A stretch of DNA of 64,000 nt from Acephala macrosclerotiorum (GCA_014904845.1 MU119219.1:372001-436000), one strand, 5' to 3'. Shown: positions 11,731 to 23,104, numbered from the stretch's first letter. The notes: generated by a model not told the origin, from the letters alone. Made by a program: numbers and translations.

Positions 11731-12005
11731 TACGAAGGCGGACGGTCTTGAAAATCGTCCATTTTCGCCAAAGCAAGGAACACCAAAATCTCTCTGTTTG
11801 ACAATTGCGCATCGCGACAACACTAGGTCCAAATACTTTAATTCAAGCTTTTTGCGATAGAGGAGAAGCTAGGGTATCTTTTCCTTATATTTTCGCGATT
11901 TCCGAGTATTGGAGAGTTTTATTACGATTTTTTGAACGCGAGGGATTGGTTTTCAAGGCTCTCGCTTGGCGAAATGGACGGTTTTTAAAACCGTCCGCCT
12001 TCGTA
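11731..12005. mobile_element. MITE with about 40-bp terminal inverted repeats and TA flanks
   Basis: The left end reads TA-CGAAGGCGGACGGTC and the right end ACCGTCCGCCTTCG-TA. The inverted similarity continues inward for about 40 bp (left GTCCATTTTCGCCAA, right TTGGCGAAATGGAC). Each terminal repeat also contains its own palindrome; the right one, GGACGGTTTTTAAAACCGTCC split by one base, is nearly perfect. The TA on both sides is the target duplication of Tc1/mariner/pogo-type elements. At about 275 bp there is no room for a transposase, so it is non-autonomous. It lies in the gap upstream of the permease gene. Confidence 0.75.
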
Positions 12006-12751
12006 AACAACATCATCGCTTCCCCAACATGTTCGCCATTCCAGAGCCTAGAACTCAACAATTCAATACTTGAATTAGACACTCATCGAGTACACCCCAC
12101 GCCCTCTCTCGCTCTTCGGCGTGCATCATGTCGGAATGTTTTGAACGGTGGCCCAAGCACCAATGCCATCCCTCGCTACCACCAGAAAACGCCAACTATT
12201 GCTGGGGCATCTGGGGTATCAAGCACTCTGCCCTCACCATCTCGACAATCACGGAGTTTATGTTTCAGGATGAACAAGGTCACAGATAACGCAATCCCAT
12301 CGATGGATGTCGAGATTTGGATGTGCATGTCATTGTTAGACAATGTGGAGTGTACTAGAAAAGCTTCTACCTGCCCAAACTTTTCGGTTCCTGAATTATT
12401 CCTTTCCCGCATTGTATATCGAGGCCAGCTTCTGGCAAGTTGGGCCGCATTGATTGTTTTGCAGTTTAGCGTGTCGTGTTGGTGATTGTCGGTCCCATAC
12501 ATCAGTTCAGCGGATTGCATCATTTGATTATAGTTACGGGGCGAACCTCGATCACGACATCGACGCTGGAGCGTCCTGAGCTGGTATATCTGATCTCTGC
12601 CAAGTAGACAGTCTCGTCTTGTTTCAACATTCGAAAATAGAGTTGATGAGAGCAGTCAGCATCGTGCTTTAATCAGCTCGATTGAGGTTGTCAGACCCTT
12701 CGTGCGCTTCTAATATCACGTCACTAGACGCCGTTATCTATTTTTGTCAAG
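12006..12751. other. Intergenic upstream of the permease gene
   Basis: No convincing gene. It is the presumed promoter region of the amino acid permease, with the MITE at its far end. Confidence 0.4.
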
Positions 12752-14437
12752 ATGGCACTCAATCGACTTCAAAATCTCTTCAAGAGCGACTCTCGCAGAA
12801 GTCCCGAGATGGTGCAGCCTGTCATGGCCAAGACTGCGAGCCAAGACAACTTAGATGAGAAGGAGCCGGGAACCGAGCGCGTGTTGGAGTCTGGTGAGTT
12901 GAGCTTCGCAGAAGACACGTCTGGAGGATTAGGAAGACATCTGGGACTATACAGCACCACTTTCTTGATGTAAGTCGTCGATGTCCTGCAGTCAGGAACG
13001 TGAGCTGACACTCATCTCAGTATCGGCCGCATAATCGGAACAGGCATCTTCTCCACACCATCCAGTATCACCAATTCAGTGGGATCCGTAGGAGCAGCAC
13101 TACTCCTCTGGGTTCTTGGTGCTCTCCTCTCTTTCGCAGGTCTTTTCGTATGGTTGGAGTTCGGCTGCATGTTCCCACGATCTGGTGGAGAAAAGGTCTA
13201 CCTCGAGGCAGTCTACAAACGACCGAAACTCTTCGCAACAATCATCTTCTCAACTCAAGCTGTGCTTCTCGGCTTTACAGCTGCTGGCTGCACTGTCTTT
13301 GCCTCGAACATCCTCACCGCCGCAGATGTAACGGTAACAGCATGGAACGAACGTGGGATTGCTGTTGGACTTATCACTGTTGTTACGCTCATCCATACCT
13401 TCATCCCCAAGGTTGGTGTTCGAATTATGGACGTCCTGGGTAGCATCAAGATCATGATTCTCCTCTTTATTGTCATTACCGGCTTCGTTGTCCTCGGCGG
13501 CGGCGACAGCAAGCGGATTCCAGATCCTCACGCTTCATTCCGCAACTCCTTCGCCGGCTCGGTAACTTCCAGTGGGCCCTACGCCACCGCCTTGTTCAAA
13601 GTTCTGAATTCTTATTCTGGATGGAACAATGCCGCCTACGTCCTAAACGAAGTCAAGCGCCCTGTCCGCACTCTCAAAATTGCCGGCCCTCTTGGTCTAG
13701 GCATCGTCACCGTTCTCTACCTCCTCGCCAACGTGGCCTATTTCTCAGCGGGAACACCAGCAGAGATCGCCAGCAGCGGGATCGGTGTCGCGGCCTTCTT
13801 CGCACTCAAAGTCTTTGGCAAAGCAGGTCAGCGTGCAATGGCTGCTTTCGTCTCGGTGTCCGCACTTGGAAACGTTCTTACAGTTACATTCGCTCAATCG
13901 CGAGTCAATCAAGAGTTAGCAAAAGAGGGCGTGTTGCCATTTGGACGATTCTGGGCCTCTAGCTGGCCGAAAGGAGCTCCTGGTGCCGGACTCCTCCTTC
14001 ACTTCATCCCCTCTCTCATCGTCATTGTCGCTATCCCCGCTGGCGACGCATATAACTTCATCCTAGACGTAGAAGGATATCCATCCTCCCTCATCAACCT
14101 GTTCGTCGTCATCGGCCTTCTCTTGTTGCGGCGCTCGGCTCCAGATTTGCCAAGGCCGTTTAAGGCTTGGACAATTGTGCCGGTTTTCTTTCTGGCGGCG
14201 CAAGCTTTCTTGCTTGTCGCACCGTTTTTGAGACCGCCAGGAGGAAAGGGAGACACCAGTCTACCATATTGGCTTTACCCAATTGTTGGATTAGTGGTTC
14301 TTGTCATGGGCGCGATTTATTGGTTCGTCTGGAGAGTGATGTGGCCTAAGCTCGGGAAGTTCACTTGGGTTGAGAAAAAGGGTGTCTTGAGTGATGGGAC
14401 GGTGGTTACTGACTGGGAGAAGAAGAAATTGGAGTAA
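12752..14437 (+). CDS. High-affinity methionine permease-like transporter (APC superfamily, MUP1 type)
   Basis: Two exons, 12752..12969 and 13021..14437, joined across a GTAAGT-CAG intron of 51 bp, give 544 residues. This is a plasma-membrane amino acid/proton symporter of the L-type amino acid transporter group, with about twelve hydrophobic segments after a hydrophilic N-terminus. Diagnostic stretches are IGTGIFSTPSSI in the first membrane helix (the substrate-backbone-binding glycine motif; the splice falls just before it), SVGAALLLWVLGALLSFAGL, the FPRSGGEKVYLE loop, NSYSGWNNAAYVLNEVKRPVRTLKIAGPLG, FAQSRVNQELAKEGVLPFG and AGDAYNFILDVEGYP. These match fungal MUP1-like permeases closely. 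The cytosolic N-terminus is about 60 residues and Lys-containing, as usual for transporters controlled by ubiquitin. Length and motifs are complete, with no sign of decay. Confidence 0.9.
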
Positions 14438-15003
14438 TAGGCAGCGGTTTGGGTCTCCCAACCCGTCAAGGACGATCGAAGAAGTTACTTTTGGGCTGCG
14501 ATATTGCATGCAGGAGAGCGTCCGGGTACCAAGTCAGAGAAAATGGGCTCGGAAAGTCCAGACATGGCTGGGACATTGAAAGCGCTAATGATGTAAGAAG
14601 GGCAAGGAGTTCTAGTGAAGCCAAGTATCAGTGTTGTGTTTGGATGGGATGTACTATCGTGTCGTTTTCTGTACGAATGTTTTGGTCAACGTACTTGAGT
14701 TATTCTGCTTCAGTGCCTCACGGATTATCAAAAGCTTGAAGTCATCATAAATGTCCCTTCCTTTACGAAATAGAGGTGCATGAACATGCAAACAGAGCTT
14801 TCCATTGCAAACAAGCAAGTACTTTCTCTAGTATTCCAACAAGGCTTGGCTCGTGCACCGCACAGCTCTCTCCCCAACACCTGCCAGAACATTCCCCCAA
14901 CCCTCCACCCTCCCCTATTCTTTTCCTCCCGTCCACTCGTCTCCTCATCCCAAAATGTACACCCATCCCTCTCCCCCTCACTCCCCAGCAGTCCATACAT
15001 CCC
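14438..15003. other. Intergenic with a C/T-rich tract
   Basis: Region between two convergent genes. The plus strand from about 14870 to 15060 is strongly C/T-rich, which keeps several overlapping frames open on both strands without coding character. No RNA gene seen. Confidence 0.4.
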
Positions 15004-15270
15004 TCAACCACTCATCATCAAATACAAAAACACAACCGGCCACGCAGCACTCAAAAGTATCGCCGCCAACACACTTCCAAACCCAACTCTCCTCCCACCA
15101 TGCGGTCCACCCCACCTATCGCAGAGAAGGACGGTAGACCAAATCATCGCGATGGCATACGCAGAACCGAGCCATAAGAAAGCGAGGATCTTCTCGTTCA
15201 CCGCGTCGGGGGCAGAGATGACATCTTTGGAGGTGTCGACGACGATTTTGGAGGAGAGGTTTTGTCCCAT
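15004..15270 (-). CDS. Small two-TM membrane protein
   Basis: An uninterrupted frame of 88 residues starting MGQNLSSKIVVDTSKDVI. A polar N-terminal part of about 30 residues is followed by a hydrophobic segment (ILAFLWLGSAYAIAMIWSTVLL), a short glycine-rich loop with DRWGGPHGGRR, and a second hydrophobic segment (VLAAILLSAAWPVVFLYL). The loop charge and segment lengths fit two membrane helices. MG-x-x-x-S at the start could be an N-myristoylation site, although this is only motif-level evidence. The family is not recognised. The antisense strand is open because of base composition, but this frame has the better amino acid pattern. Confidence 0.5.
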   Translation of the reverse strand: MGQNLSSKIVVDTSKDVISAPDAVNEKILAFLWLGSAYAIAMIWSTVLLCDRWGGPHGGRRVGFGSVLAAILLSAAWPVVFLYLMMSG

Positions 15271-16634
15271 TTTTGCGGTTAGGGGATTGTTCGAGGAAGG
15301 AGATTTTTCGGGTGAGGCTGGATAACTTCAAGGGATGGGTTGTTGGTGCGAAAAGAATATGGTGGATTATTATTAGGAAGTTGACTGGTGAGGTTGTAAG
15401 GAATGTTCGCAAATAGGTTGTCCAGCAACAAAAGATGAATCGAAATGGAGTTGACTTGGCGCTCGAAAAGATCGTGAGAAGAGGGCATGAAAACCACCAG
15501 ACCAAAAGATCCAGCGGCTACCACCCAGTTCATGTACCCATCACACCAAAACCGCCAACCACCTCATCGTCCGACCCGAAACAAGGCTTCGGTACCGCCG
15601 GGATCCCATCACTCTGACAGACCTCATGGTGGCTGTTATCACGTCGCATCTGGGCTGATCTAACAGCGAATGTCATCTCAGAGATAAGATCCGACAGATA
15701 AAGTTTGAGGTGAGCGGCTCATCCTCGTGCCTTATTGGTTCCCGAGAACCTGTGACGTGTGACAGGATTTCGGATGCAGATCTTTAGGCTGGGATGAAAC
15801 TCGCTAAGCTTTGTGACCCCCGTGAGACCCCCGCTTATCAGATGGGGAGGGTGAGCTTGTTTGATATCTTTTTGATCTTGGATCGTGAAAAAGATCATGT
15901 AGGTACTTGAAGAGTGGCCTGCTGCTGCTGCTGTTCAACATGGTTGAATATTGCTCGATATCTTGATGCTGAATGTGAGTAGTATTAAGTTCCGTTCGCT
16001 TTCGATGTCTTTCAAAAAGAGCTTGCAAGCACGACGTCTAGCTTTGACCTTTGGTAGCTTAATCCTTCAGCCTCAGTGCTGAGACATTGTGATACGAGCT
16101 TCTCGGCAATCCCCTTGCAGACTCTAAAAGGACTTTTCTACTCGTAATATCACGTGATTATCGTCGTCGAAGTCACCTCGGGAGGCACCCGTGGCTTGGG
16201 TTTTCCCTCCTTAATTCAATGTCCCTCCTTATCTCGACAATTATCCCCTCTCCAATGTTCCTCCTCTCTTCAAGGTCTCTCCACTCCATGATATCCCTTC
16301 GAAAGCAGGTAATCATGCAAGTAGTATTGGCCGTCACTTTTCCAAGACATTCTTATAGTCTCTCGATTCTCTCAGTCAACGCTATGCATCTTTAACTCGT
16401 TGGTTCGAAATCGCACTAAGAGACTGGCGGGAAAGGAGCAGGCAAAGATTCGGTTCAAAGCTCGACCAAGCCGACGTTCATCATTGCACACTCGATCTAC
16501 AGCTATTTCGTAGCGTACAAGCAATCGGTAATTTCGAACCCAGCAAAACCTCACAACACCAACGGCTATCTCCTAAGTATACTTCGCTCACAAGACTTTA
16601 GATTAGGACTTGTAAGAAGCTAAGAGTGCCTTGA
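15271..16634. other. Long intergenic region with a CACGTG palindrome
   Basis: No gene was found in 1.36 kb. ATCACGTGAT at about 16149-16158 is a perfect 10-bp palindrome around an E-box (bHLH site). A short CTG repeat lies near 15920. The remainder is unassigned. Confidence 0.4.
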
Positions 16635-18119
16635 TTAGGGGCTGGTACTCAGGACTATACTCGACTTCTGCTTTTTGCAACGCATCCTTCCAGTACACGC
16701 CATGGATTGCAATTCTTTCTTGACCTTCACAATCTCGTCCAGCATATCTTCATTACTTCTTTCCGGGATTTGACCAAGGCCTCCTTCATCGTCCCGTTTC
16801 TCTTCCTTAATGCGTTGAGATACGATTTTGTCAGTCTCTCTTTCAGGGATTCGATTGAGACCTTTGTCATTGTCGGGCTCTTCTTCCTTGATGCGGCGAG
16901 GTGGTGTAGCATCTGTCTGAGCCTGTATTCCGAATGCCTCCTGTATCAATAATCGCCTTCTTTCCTTCGCTTCAACTTCCTTCTGTTCTTTCAAACGTCG
17001 TGCCGATCCTCGAGTTTCGCCTTCGTTCTCCTTGTTCGAGCCTCCAGCAGTCTCCTTGGCTGGGCGTGTAAACATGACCATCTTGGCCGCTTGTGACTCG
17101 GGAACTGGACGCGTCTTGGCTGCCGCCATCTTGGCCTTCTCTACCCTGCTGAAGCGCGCACGCTTTGCCTTCGCGTGTGTCCTTGGTCTCTGGTTTTGAG
17201 GGATCTGGTTCAGAGGGATATCTGCGAGAGTGGCTCGAACTCTGAATGCATGTCAGAAAGGATCAATTCGAAGAAGGGTAGAGAACAATACTTCTGTGCA
17301 ATTTCGACATAACGTTGGCTGCTGCGCAAAACTTCTGGAGAAAGCCCTGTCAGGAGACTAGTGCCTCTGATTTGGGATCTGCGAGTGCGAGTGGGGGCAA
17401 TTGGCGGAAGTTGAGGAGCCTGATATGGTGGGGGTTGTTGCCAAATCAGACTTTGTTCAGGTGGGTTATACGGAGCCGAAAGCAGAGATTGGAAATGTTG
17501 GTCATGCTGAGGAGGATGATCATGTTGGCCTTGAACATTCCACTTAATGGAAGGACCGTATTGCATTGGTAGAGGTTGCCATTGTATAGGAGGAGTATAT
17601 TGCATAGGTAGAGGTTGGTTCTGGAAAGGAGGGAAGTACTGGGTCTGATAATGTAGGAAAGAAGGCGCGTATTGTACCGGAGGCTGCCATTGCATCAAAG
17701 GCTATGCCTTGTTAGTCAAATCTGCAAGCTTGCGAGTGGATATAAGCCAGAGAAGGAAAGTGACGAACCTGATACTGTATTGGATTGTACTGTGGCGCTG
17801 TCCATGCTATGCCATGGCTAGCAGTAAGTGGCCGCGTTGGATACCTGGTATCCTGAGGCTGGTAGTACTGTGTAGGTTGAGGTTGATACGTCTGTCCAGA
17901 GAAGAGCATCGATTGTCCCGAATGTCTCGGACTATGCATCCGCAAATTCTGGATGGCACGAGCAGCATTCATCGGAAGTGGATGTGGTAGATACCACTGG
18001 CCGCCGGTCTGGGCAGCCATCATGCAATTATCGCAGACGCAGGAAAACATCTCTGTACTGAAAGGAAAAGGTTTTCGCGGGGAGTTGAAGAAGAGATAAT
18101 TCAGACAAGTGATAACCAT
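16635..18119 (-). CDS. Gln/Pro-rich, largely disordered protein
   Basis: Three exons on the minus strand, 17769..18119, 17292..17701 and 16635..17241, joined by 67- and 50-bp introns, give 455 residues from the first Met. The start is uncertain: a Met at 18050 precedes a short Cys motif (CVCDNC), and MMAAQTGG follows soon after. The first half is rich in Gln, Pro and Tyr with degenerate direct repeats of the kind QPLPMQY.P.I.W. The middle holds the most ordered stretch, TGLSPEVLRSSQRYVEIAQK followed across the intron by VRATLADIPLN. The C-terminal third is charged and contains two copies of a unit RIKEE..D...GL..IPER. No known domain is recognised. Composition suggests a nuclear or RNA-associated protein, but that is inference. 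Confidence 0.6.
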
Positions 18120-18893
18120 TTCGAAAGAATAGTGAATTGCTGTTTACCTATCAGGAGCCGATCGGGCAAGAGACAGGGATATGACCTCGCACCCCTGTCG
18201 TGCCTTCCATCCTCGAAGAACTCCGTCACGAAGCAAGAACATTGGGGGAGCTTGACAAGTAAATATCAAATCGAACAATGTGAAAAGTTCTGCTTTTGGT
18301 AAAGCCTGCTGCAGTATCCGAGAGGCTCTGAACTCAGCATTGCGGGCTGAGTCCAAGAAACGCTTCAAAGCGCGTCGAATCAATCGCAACAAGATGGCCA
18401 TGGAGAAACTTACTGGAGGTCCTTTATGAGTCTGATTCAGTACCATTGAGAGATCAAGACGCGTTTCTGCCTACATCTTTTACAGGGCTTGATTTTGATT
18501 TAGCAGGCGTCCAGCTTTCATTGATGCGAGACCAACACAAATACGATAAAATTGTGCCAAAGCACCTCAATCAACTTAAAATTACATTCAATGATTTCTC
18601 AGCTATGCTCTGTATCTCTAGATGACTTACCGTATCTCATACCTCATCTCTTATTCCATTCCCATCAAAAATTCCAAACAAGAAGCCGCGCAAAATCGCC
18701 AGCCTACAACAAAAGCTGAACGCCAAATCTGTGCACCAATCCTCTGGTGTTCTAAACTCCCGCTCCGTCCTATGCCACGCCCTATGCTTATGCCATTAAA
18801 CCGATGGTATCTGATTTAAACGTCCAACAAAAAGAATGCAAAATTCTCAAATGTAACCTCCTCTCTTTCACGTGACCATCCGACGATTCCCCC
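18120..18893. other. Intergenic, nothing recognised
   Basis: Upstream of the Gln/Pro-rich gene and downstream of the lipase gene. One short antisense frame is present but has no coding features. Confidence 0.4.
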
Positions 18894-21449
18894 TTACGAC
18901 TCGCCCGTCGGCCACCCATCTTTCGGCATAAACGCATCCTTCGGAAAAGGATTACTCTCCTTGGGATGAAAAAGTCTCCTATACCTCAACTCCGGACTAT
19001 TCGGCTCTGTCTTGCTCCCCCTCTCCTTTTCCCCATTCCTTCCCAAATCATCACCCAACCTTGTCAAAGCCAGCCCGATGTTCGGCCTACTAGACAAAGG
19101 ACTAGTAGCAAGCACATGATCCGTCCCACTCGTAACAGGCTGACTACTACTAAAGAAATCCAACATATCATCACTTCCCCCGTCGTTTGCTCTCGGACGA
19201 TAATACAGTCCTGGGGAAGGCATATTGCCGATATCTCGTTCGGATTCAGGACTGGATTCATCGGTGTGGGAGTCTACGTCTGCGTCTGCGTCTGCGTCTG
19301 ATGAAGGGGGGGAGAGGGTCGTGGTTGTTTCGCCTGCTGAGGAGATGTCTGGGATGTTGAGGTGGAGGTTGGGTGGTGGATTGAGGGGTTGGAATTTGAA
19401 GGAGTGGGAATCGCCTGGTTCGGGTGTGGGCAGGGGTGTGGATTGTACGGTTCTGGCACCAGATTTGGTGTGTGGTGGGAGCACGCGACGGGCGCCGTGC
19501 CAGTATGTATTTGACGTCCGTAAAGGTGGTCGGGACACACTCTTTCTCGTCTTTGGAGATTGTTCTTCCGCACCGTCGTATTGGGGGAGTCTTGAGAGAT
19601 GGACATTGCTGTCTCGGCGCTTTCGCCCGACTCTCCTGGTACTACTGGTCAGAGTAGACATTCGACGAAGGTCGACTTGGCTGGGACTGAACACCACTCT
19701 TGCTCGAAGTTTCTGCACCGCCGCATCAAGTTCCAATTCTACTGCACAGTGGTTCCGTATCCTGCTTAACTTTGGCCATGTCGCTCGCTCGCCGCAAAGA
19801 CATGCTTGAACCATGAAATCCGAGGTGGGATTCTTCAATATGCGTGGAAAGTCTTTGTACTCTATCTCCGGCAGAATAGTTATATCCCCGGAATACTTCT
19901 GGCTCAGAACAGATCTGCACTTCGTAACTAGATTTGGGAATATTCCAAGTTCAGCCAGAACTTGCATTCGATGTAAAGCTTCGTCCTTGGCAAGATTCGT
20001 GAGAGTGTAGACCCATCCTGGACCAGCGCCATCTGAATTCGCATCCCTGGCTATGGCCTCTTCGTCTTTGACCAAGAAAGGTACAACGTGTGGATTGACT
20101 TGTGAGACGATGAAGTGGTTGACGTTAAACATCTCCGCCAATCGAGTCATTGGAAGGTCATTGTCGACACTACCATCGATCCAGCGTTGAGGCGTCGGAT
20201 TCCAAGGTGTATTTTCTCCAGTAATCGGGTTCTTCACCAGAAGAGGTGCTGCTGTGAATAGCACAGGCACCGAACAAGACGCTGCGACCGCAGACCAAAT
20301 CATAACGTTCGGTGCCGTGATATAGTTCAGCAGTCGAGGAAGTTCGTAGACCGACGCCGAAGAAACACAAATGTTCAGTATCCTCCTCGTCCGATTATAC
20401 GCCTCCTGGAACGTCATATCCCCAAGAATTTCCTGCATAACCTTCGTCAAATGCTTGCTGTCGATCCAAGCTCCTTGGGTAAGCAAGCGCCGTAATTTCT
20501 CGAGAATCCCATCCTCATTATCCACCTCCTCGAACACCGCCAAATTCCCAAATGGAAACTTCCTCAACACATCTGGAATCTCCTCATCCGTCCTCGTACA
20601 AACAACCGCACACACAATACTCCCCGCACTCGCCCCCGAAATGATTCTCGGCAGGAGATGAGCCTCGAACAGCGCTTTGAGGACACCAATATGATTCATC
20701 CCAAACGTCGCTCCACCGCTCAACAACAACGCACTCCTCCCAAACGCCTGCCTCGCATACACCACCTGCTCCAAAATATCTTTCGTCTCCATCTCTTCAG
20801 GAAGTGAATACTGACTTTTCTCTACCAAATCTCTAATCGTCGCTAAGGCGGAATCGATATACCGTTCAATCAAATCCTTCGTCCCAATGTGAGAATGTTT
20901 ATACAACCTCACATTCTCCATCCCTCCCAAATCCCTCGACAGACTCGTCCTCACCAAATTAAGCATGAGTTTGATATCGCAGTTTATCCTCGCGGAATCC
21001 ATTTGTTCGAGTCGGGATTGGATCATCTTCGCATCGAATTCTTCGGATTGCGTCTCGAATTTCCAGTGCTCGTTATCCTCTAACACATCTAACTTTTTAG
21101 CAGCATCCTGCCACGCTTCCATTGTTTCCGCATTCTTCATCCGCAGATTCAAAATCTGCCGCCTCTCCTCTTTCTTCCTCTGTTCCTCTCTCTGCTCTTC
21201 TGTAAGGCCATCCCGAAGTCCAAGAACGGTGTTATTAACCACCTCCACCCCACCCCTTAATATCCTGACCGCTGGTCCTAGGAGACTCCATCGCCGTCTG
21301 CTAGTGAGAGAAGAGGAGGAGTCGTTGCAGATGTATCCGCGGACGGGGGCGGAGGAAGGGAGTTGTTTCTGTGGTTGTGGTCTCAGATTGCTATTGTCGA
21401 GGTAGAGAAGTGGAGAACTGGTCTTTTGGAGATATTCTAGCAATACCAT
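18894..21449 (-). CDS. Patatin-like phospholipase / triacylglycerol lipase (Tgl3/4/5 type)
   Basis: A single-exon frame of 851 residues. The N-terminal half is helical and charged (EEQREEQRKKEER, residues 84-97). It leads into the patatin fold: a glycine-rich oxyanion loop LLLSGGATFGMNHIGVL (residues 241-257), the nucleophile elbow GASAG with Ser274, and the catalytic Asp425 in WIDGSVDND. The Ser/Asp dyad is complete, so the enzyme should be an active serine acyl-hydrolase acting on triacylglycerol or phospholipid, at lipid droplets if it follows the yeast Tgl proteins. The domain ends around residue 590 (LRARVVFSPSQVDLRRMS). The last 250 residues are Ser/Pro-rich and disordered, with a DADADADVD run encoded by a microsatellite. 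The first 40 residues are less family-like; an upstream exon is possible, since a CACACAG acceptor lies just ahead of the start. Confidence 0.88.
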   Translation of the reverse strand: MVLLEYLQKTSSPLLYLDNSNLRPQPQKQLPSSAPVRGYICNDSSSSLTSRRRWSLLGPAVRILRGGVEVVNNTVLGLRDGLTEEQREEQRKKEERRQILNLRMKNAETMEAWQDAAKKLDVLEDNEHWKFETQSEEFDAKMIQSRLEQMDSARINCDIKLMLNLVRTSLSRDLGGMENVRLYKHSHIGTKDLIERYIDSALATIRDLVEKSQYSLPEEMETKDILEQVVYARQAFGRSALLLSGGATFGMNHIGVLKALFEAHLLPRIISGASAGSIVCAVVCTRTDEEIPDVLRKFPFGNLAVFEEVDNEDGILEKLRRLLTQGAWIDSKHLTKVMQEILGDMTFQEAYNRTRRILNICVSSASVYELPRLLNYITAPNVMIWSAVAASCSVPVLFTAAPLLVKNPITGENTPWNPTPQRWIDGSVDNDLPMTRLAEMFNVNHFIVSQVNPHVVPFLVKDEEAIARDANSDGAGPGWVYTLTNLAKDEALHRMQVLAELGIFPNLVTKCRSVLSQKYSGDITILPEIEYKDFPRILKNPTSDFMVQACLCGERATWPKLSRIRNHCAVELELDAAVQKLRARVVFSPSQVDLRRMSTLTSSTRRVGRKRRDSNVHLSRLPQYDGAEEQSPKTRKSVSRPPLRTSNTYWHGARRVLPPHTKSGARTVQSTPLPTPEPGDSHSFKFQPLNPPPNLHLNIPDISSAGETTTTLSPPSSDADADADVDSHTDESSPESERDIGNMPSPGLYYRPRANDGGSDDMLDFFSSSQPVTSGTDHVLATSPLSSRPNIGLALTRLGDDLGRNGEKERGSKTEPNSPELRYRRLFHPKESNPFPKDAFMPKDGWPTGES
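19273..19300. repeat. In-frame GTCTGC microsatellite in the lipase gene
   Basis: About four tandem 6-bp units, which on the coding (minus) strand specify alternating Asp-Ala in the disordered C-terminal tail of the lipase. A potential length-polymorphic site. Confidence 0.7.
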
Positions 21450-22721
21450 CTCTGTGTGTAAGCGCCATGAAGCGCTGCTGTATCGCTTCCCTCAATCGAT
21501 CCTTCTCCTCTGTCGTGTCTTGCGTCCTCGTGGTCTTCTGTCTTGTGGTTCCTTTGTTTCAATATCCGCGTTGAGGTTGAGGGGCGGAATTCCCTCCGAC
21601 GGTCTCTTTGGCAGCAATCAACGGCGATCGTGGATATTTAGAAGTAGCGGTGATATCGGACCCAAATAAACCCTCCTTAATCGCATCGGCAGTGCGGAAA
21701 TTGTTTGGTAGTTTTACACCGATGCGCAGCGCTTTGAGGTGTCACGAGCACGTCCAGCTCCTTTCGTCATCAGTTGCGCATGGGCGAAACCCGGCTTTTG
21801 TACGAATGCAGTCAAGGATTGTTCTTCAACCCGCAGCCTCAAGATTTGTGCCCGTTCAGCTGATGGCAAGGTGGCTTAGTTCGGCGAGTGGGATGTCACT
21901 TTTTCAATGTACTAATAATTATCTACTTGTCCTCGACATCTTCGTTGTTTGGTGTTCCAGCGCGCATATTTCTGCATCCTGCATGCATCACACGGCAATC
22001 GAGTCAGGGATTTAACCACTCAGAATGTTCCACCCCACATCAGATGTTCCTTTTTTCGTGGCAATCTTCTCTCATCCCACCACTCCGCATCTGCACCTCC
22101 TGAACCCTAAAAAGATGTGGAGGAAAGTGTGGGATGGGGATTGTCTGGGGATTACTCCGGGGATGACGGGATTCGTGGGTTCTTTTCTTATGGTCATCAT
22201 CTCAGCTGATTCATGCTTGTCATGAACCGCAATCGCCACACGGCTGACGCCCTCAACGAGACATCGGAGGTGATTGGTGGAGTGGAAGGCAAGGAATGAG
22301 GTCTTACTGGCTGAAACAAGTCGGTATGTATGACAGGAAAGAAAATAAGACTTGACCAAGCAGCACTTGCACCCTCATTCTTCCGCGGCAGCGGACCGTC
22401 GAAGCCCGCCCCTGTTGCGCATCCGTACATCTTCTTTTGTATGGCACCAAGCCACTATCATCACGTTTGAGGTTCGATCACAAGCTTCATTTTCCGCGTC
22501 TCAGCAACTGGGATGCGATGATGAGAAGAAGCAGTATTAAAATATACATCACGAGGCTGAGACCTGACCAATTTTTACGAGGATCGAGTGTGACACTGCA
22601 TCTGCTTAGGCGATCTCATCGCTTGGTGCTACACACCTTCTGCCTGCTGGATATGAAGTTGACGGCCGCCGTGCGCGTTTGGTTAGATGGGTTTGAGGAC
22701 CTGCATGTGAAAATCGGGAAT
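21450..22721. other. Intergenic, nothing recognised
   Basis: Upstream flank of the lipase gene. Short frames occur on both strands without coding features. It ends at the inverted-repeat element that follows. Confidence 0.4.
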
Positions 22722-23104
22722 CGATTAAAATAGCGATAGGCAATAAAGCAGTAATAAAAACATGTTAAAAGTTAGCTATGCCGCTTTATATTACTTAAAA
22801 ATTTGATTTAAAAAATTTCAAGTTTTCGCGCAAAAATGCAATATAATATACGCAAATTACGATTTTTTTAAAAATTTTAAAAAAATATAATTTTATTATA
22901 TTAATTATTATTAATTATTAATTAATTATTAATTAATTATAAAAAAGTTTTTATAATATAAATAATTATCGTAAAAAGTATAATTTAAATATTATAAGAA
23001 GGGGGATATTGCTTATTAAAACAGTATAAATGCTTAAAATTTTTGGGCTATAAAAAGTTATTTTTATAAGTTGATACTTTGTAACTTGTCGCTATTTTAA
23101 TCGT
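22722..23104. mobile_element. AT-rich MITE-like element with 15-bp terminal inverted repeats
   Basis: The left end CGATTAAAATAGCGA (22722-22736) is the exact reverse complement of TCGCTATTTTAATCG at 23090-23104. The roughly 380 bp between them are far more AT-rich than both flanks, with long TTAATTATTAA runs. The sharp composition change at both ends and the terminal repeats point to a small non-autonomous transposon that has been hit by RIP. The target duplication is unclear: TA follows the right end, AT precedes the left. Confidence 0.65.

Noticed and set aside
11805..12485. 226-codon plus-strand frame overlapping the MITE
   Set aside because: It runs from inside the transposable element into flanking DNA, so it is not a conserved gene; the sequence shows no domain.
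14776..15325. Several long overlapping frames opposite the small membrane protein
   Set aside because: A C/T-rich tract keeps many frames open; the products are Pro/Ser/His low complexity.
18144..18446. 100-codon minus-strand frame upstream of the Gln/Pro-rich gene
   Set aside because: Considered as an extra 5' exon, but no splice pair joins it in frame and it has no domain.
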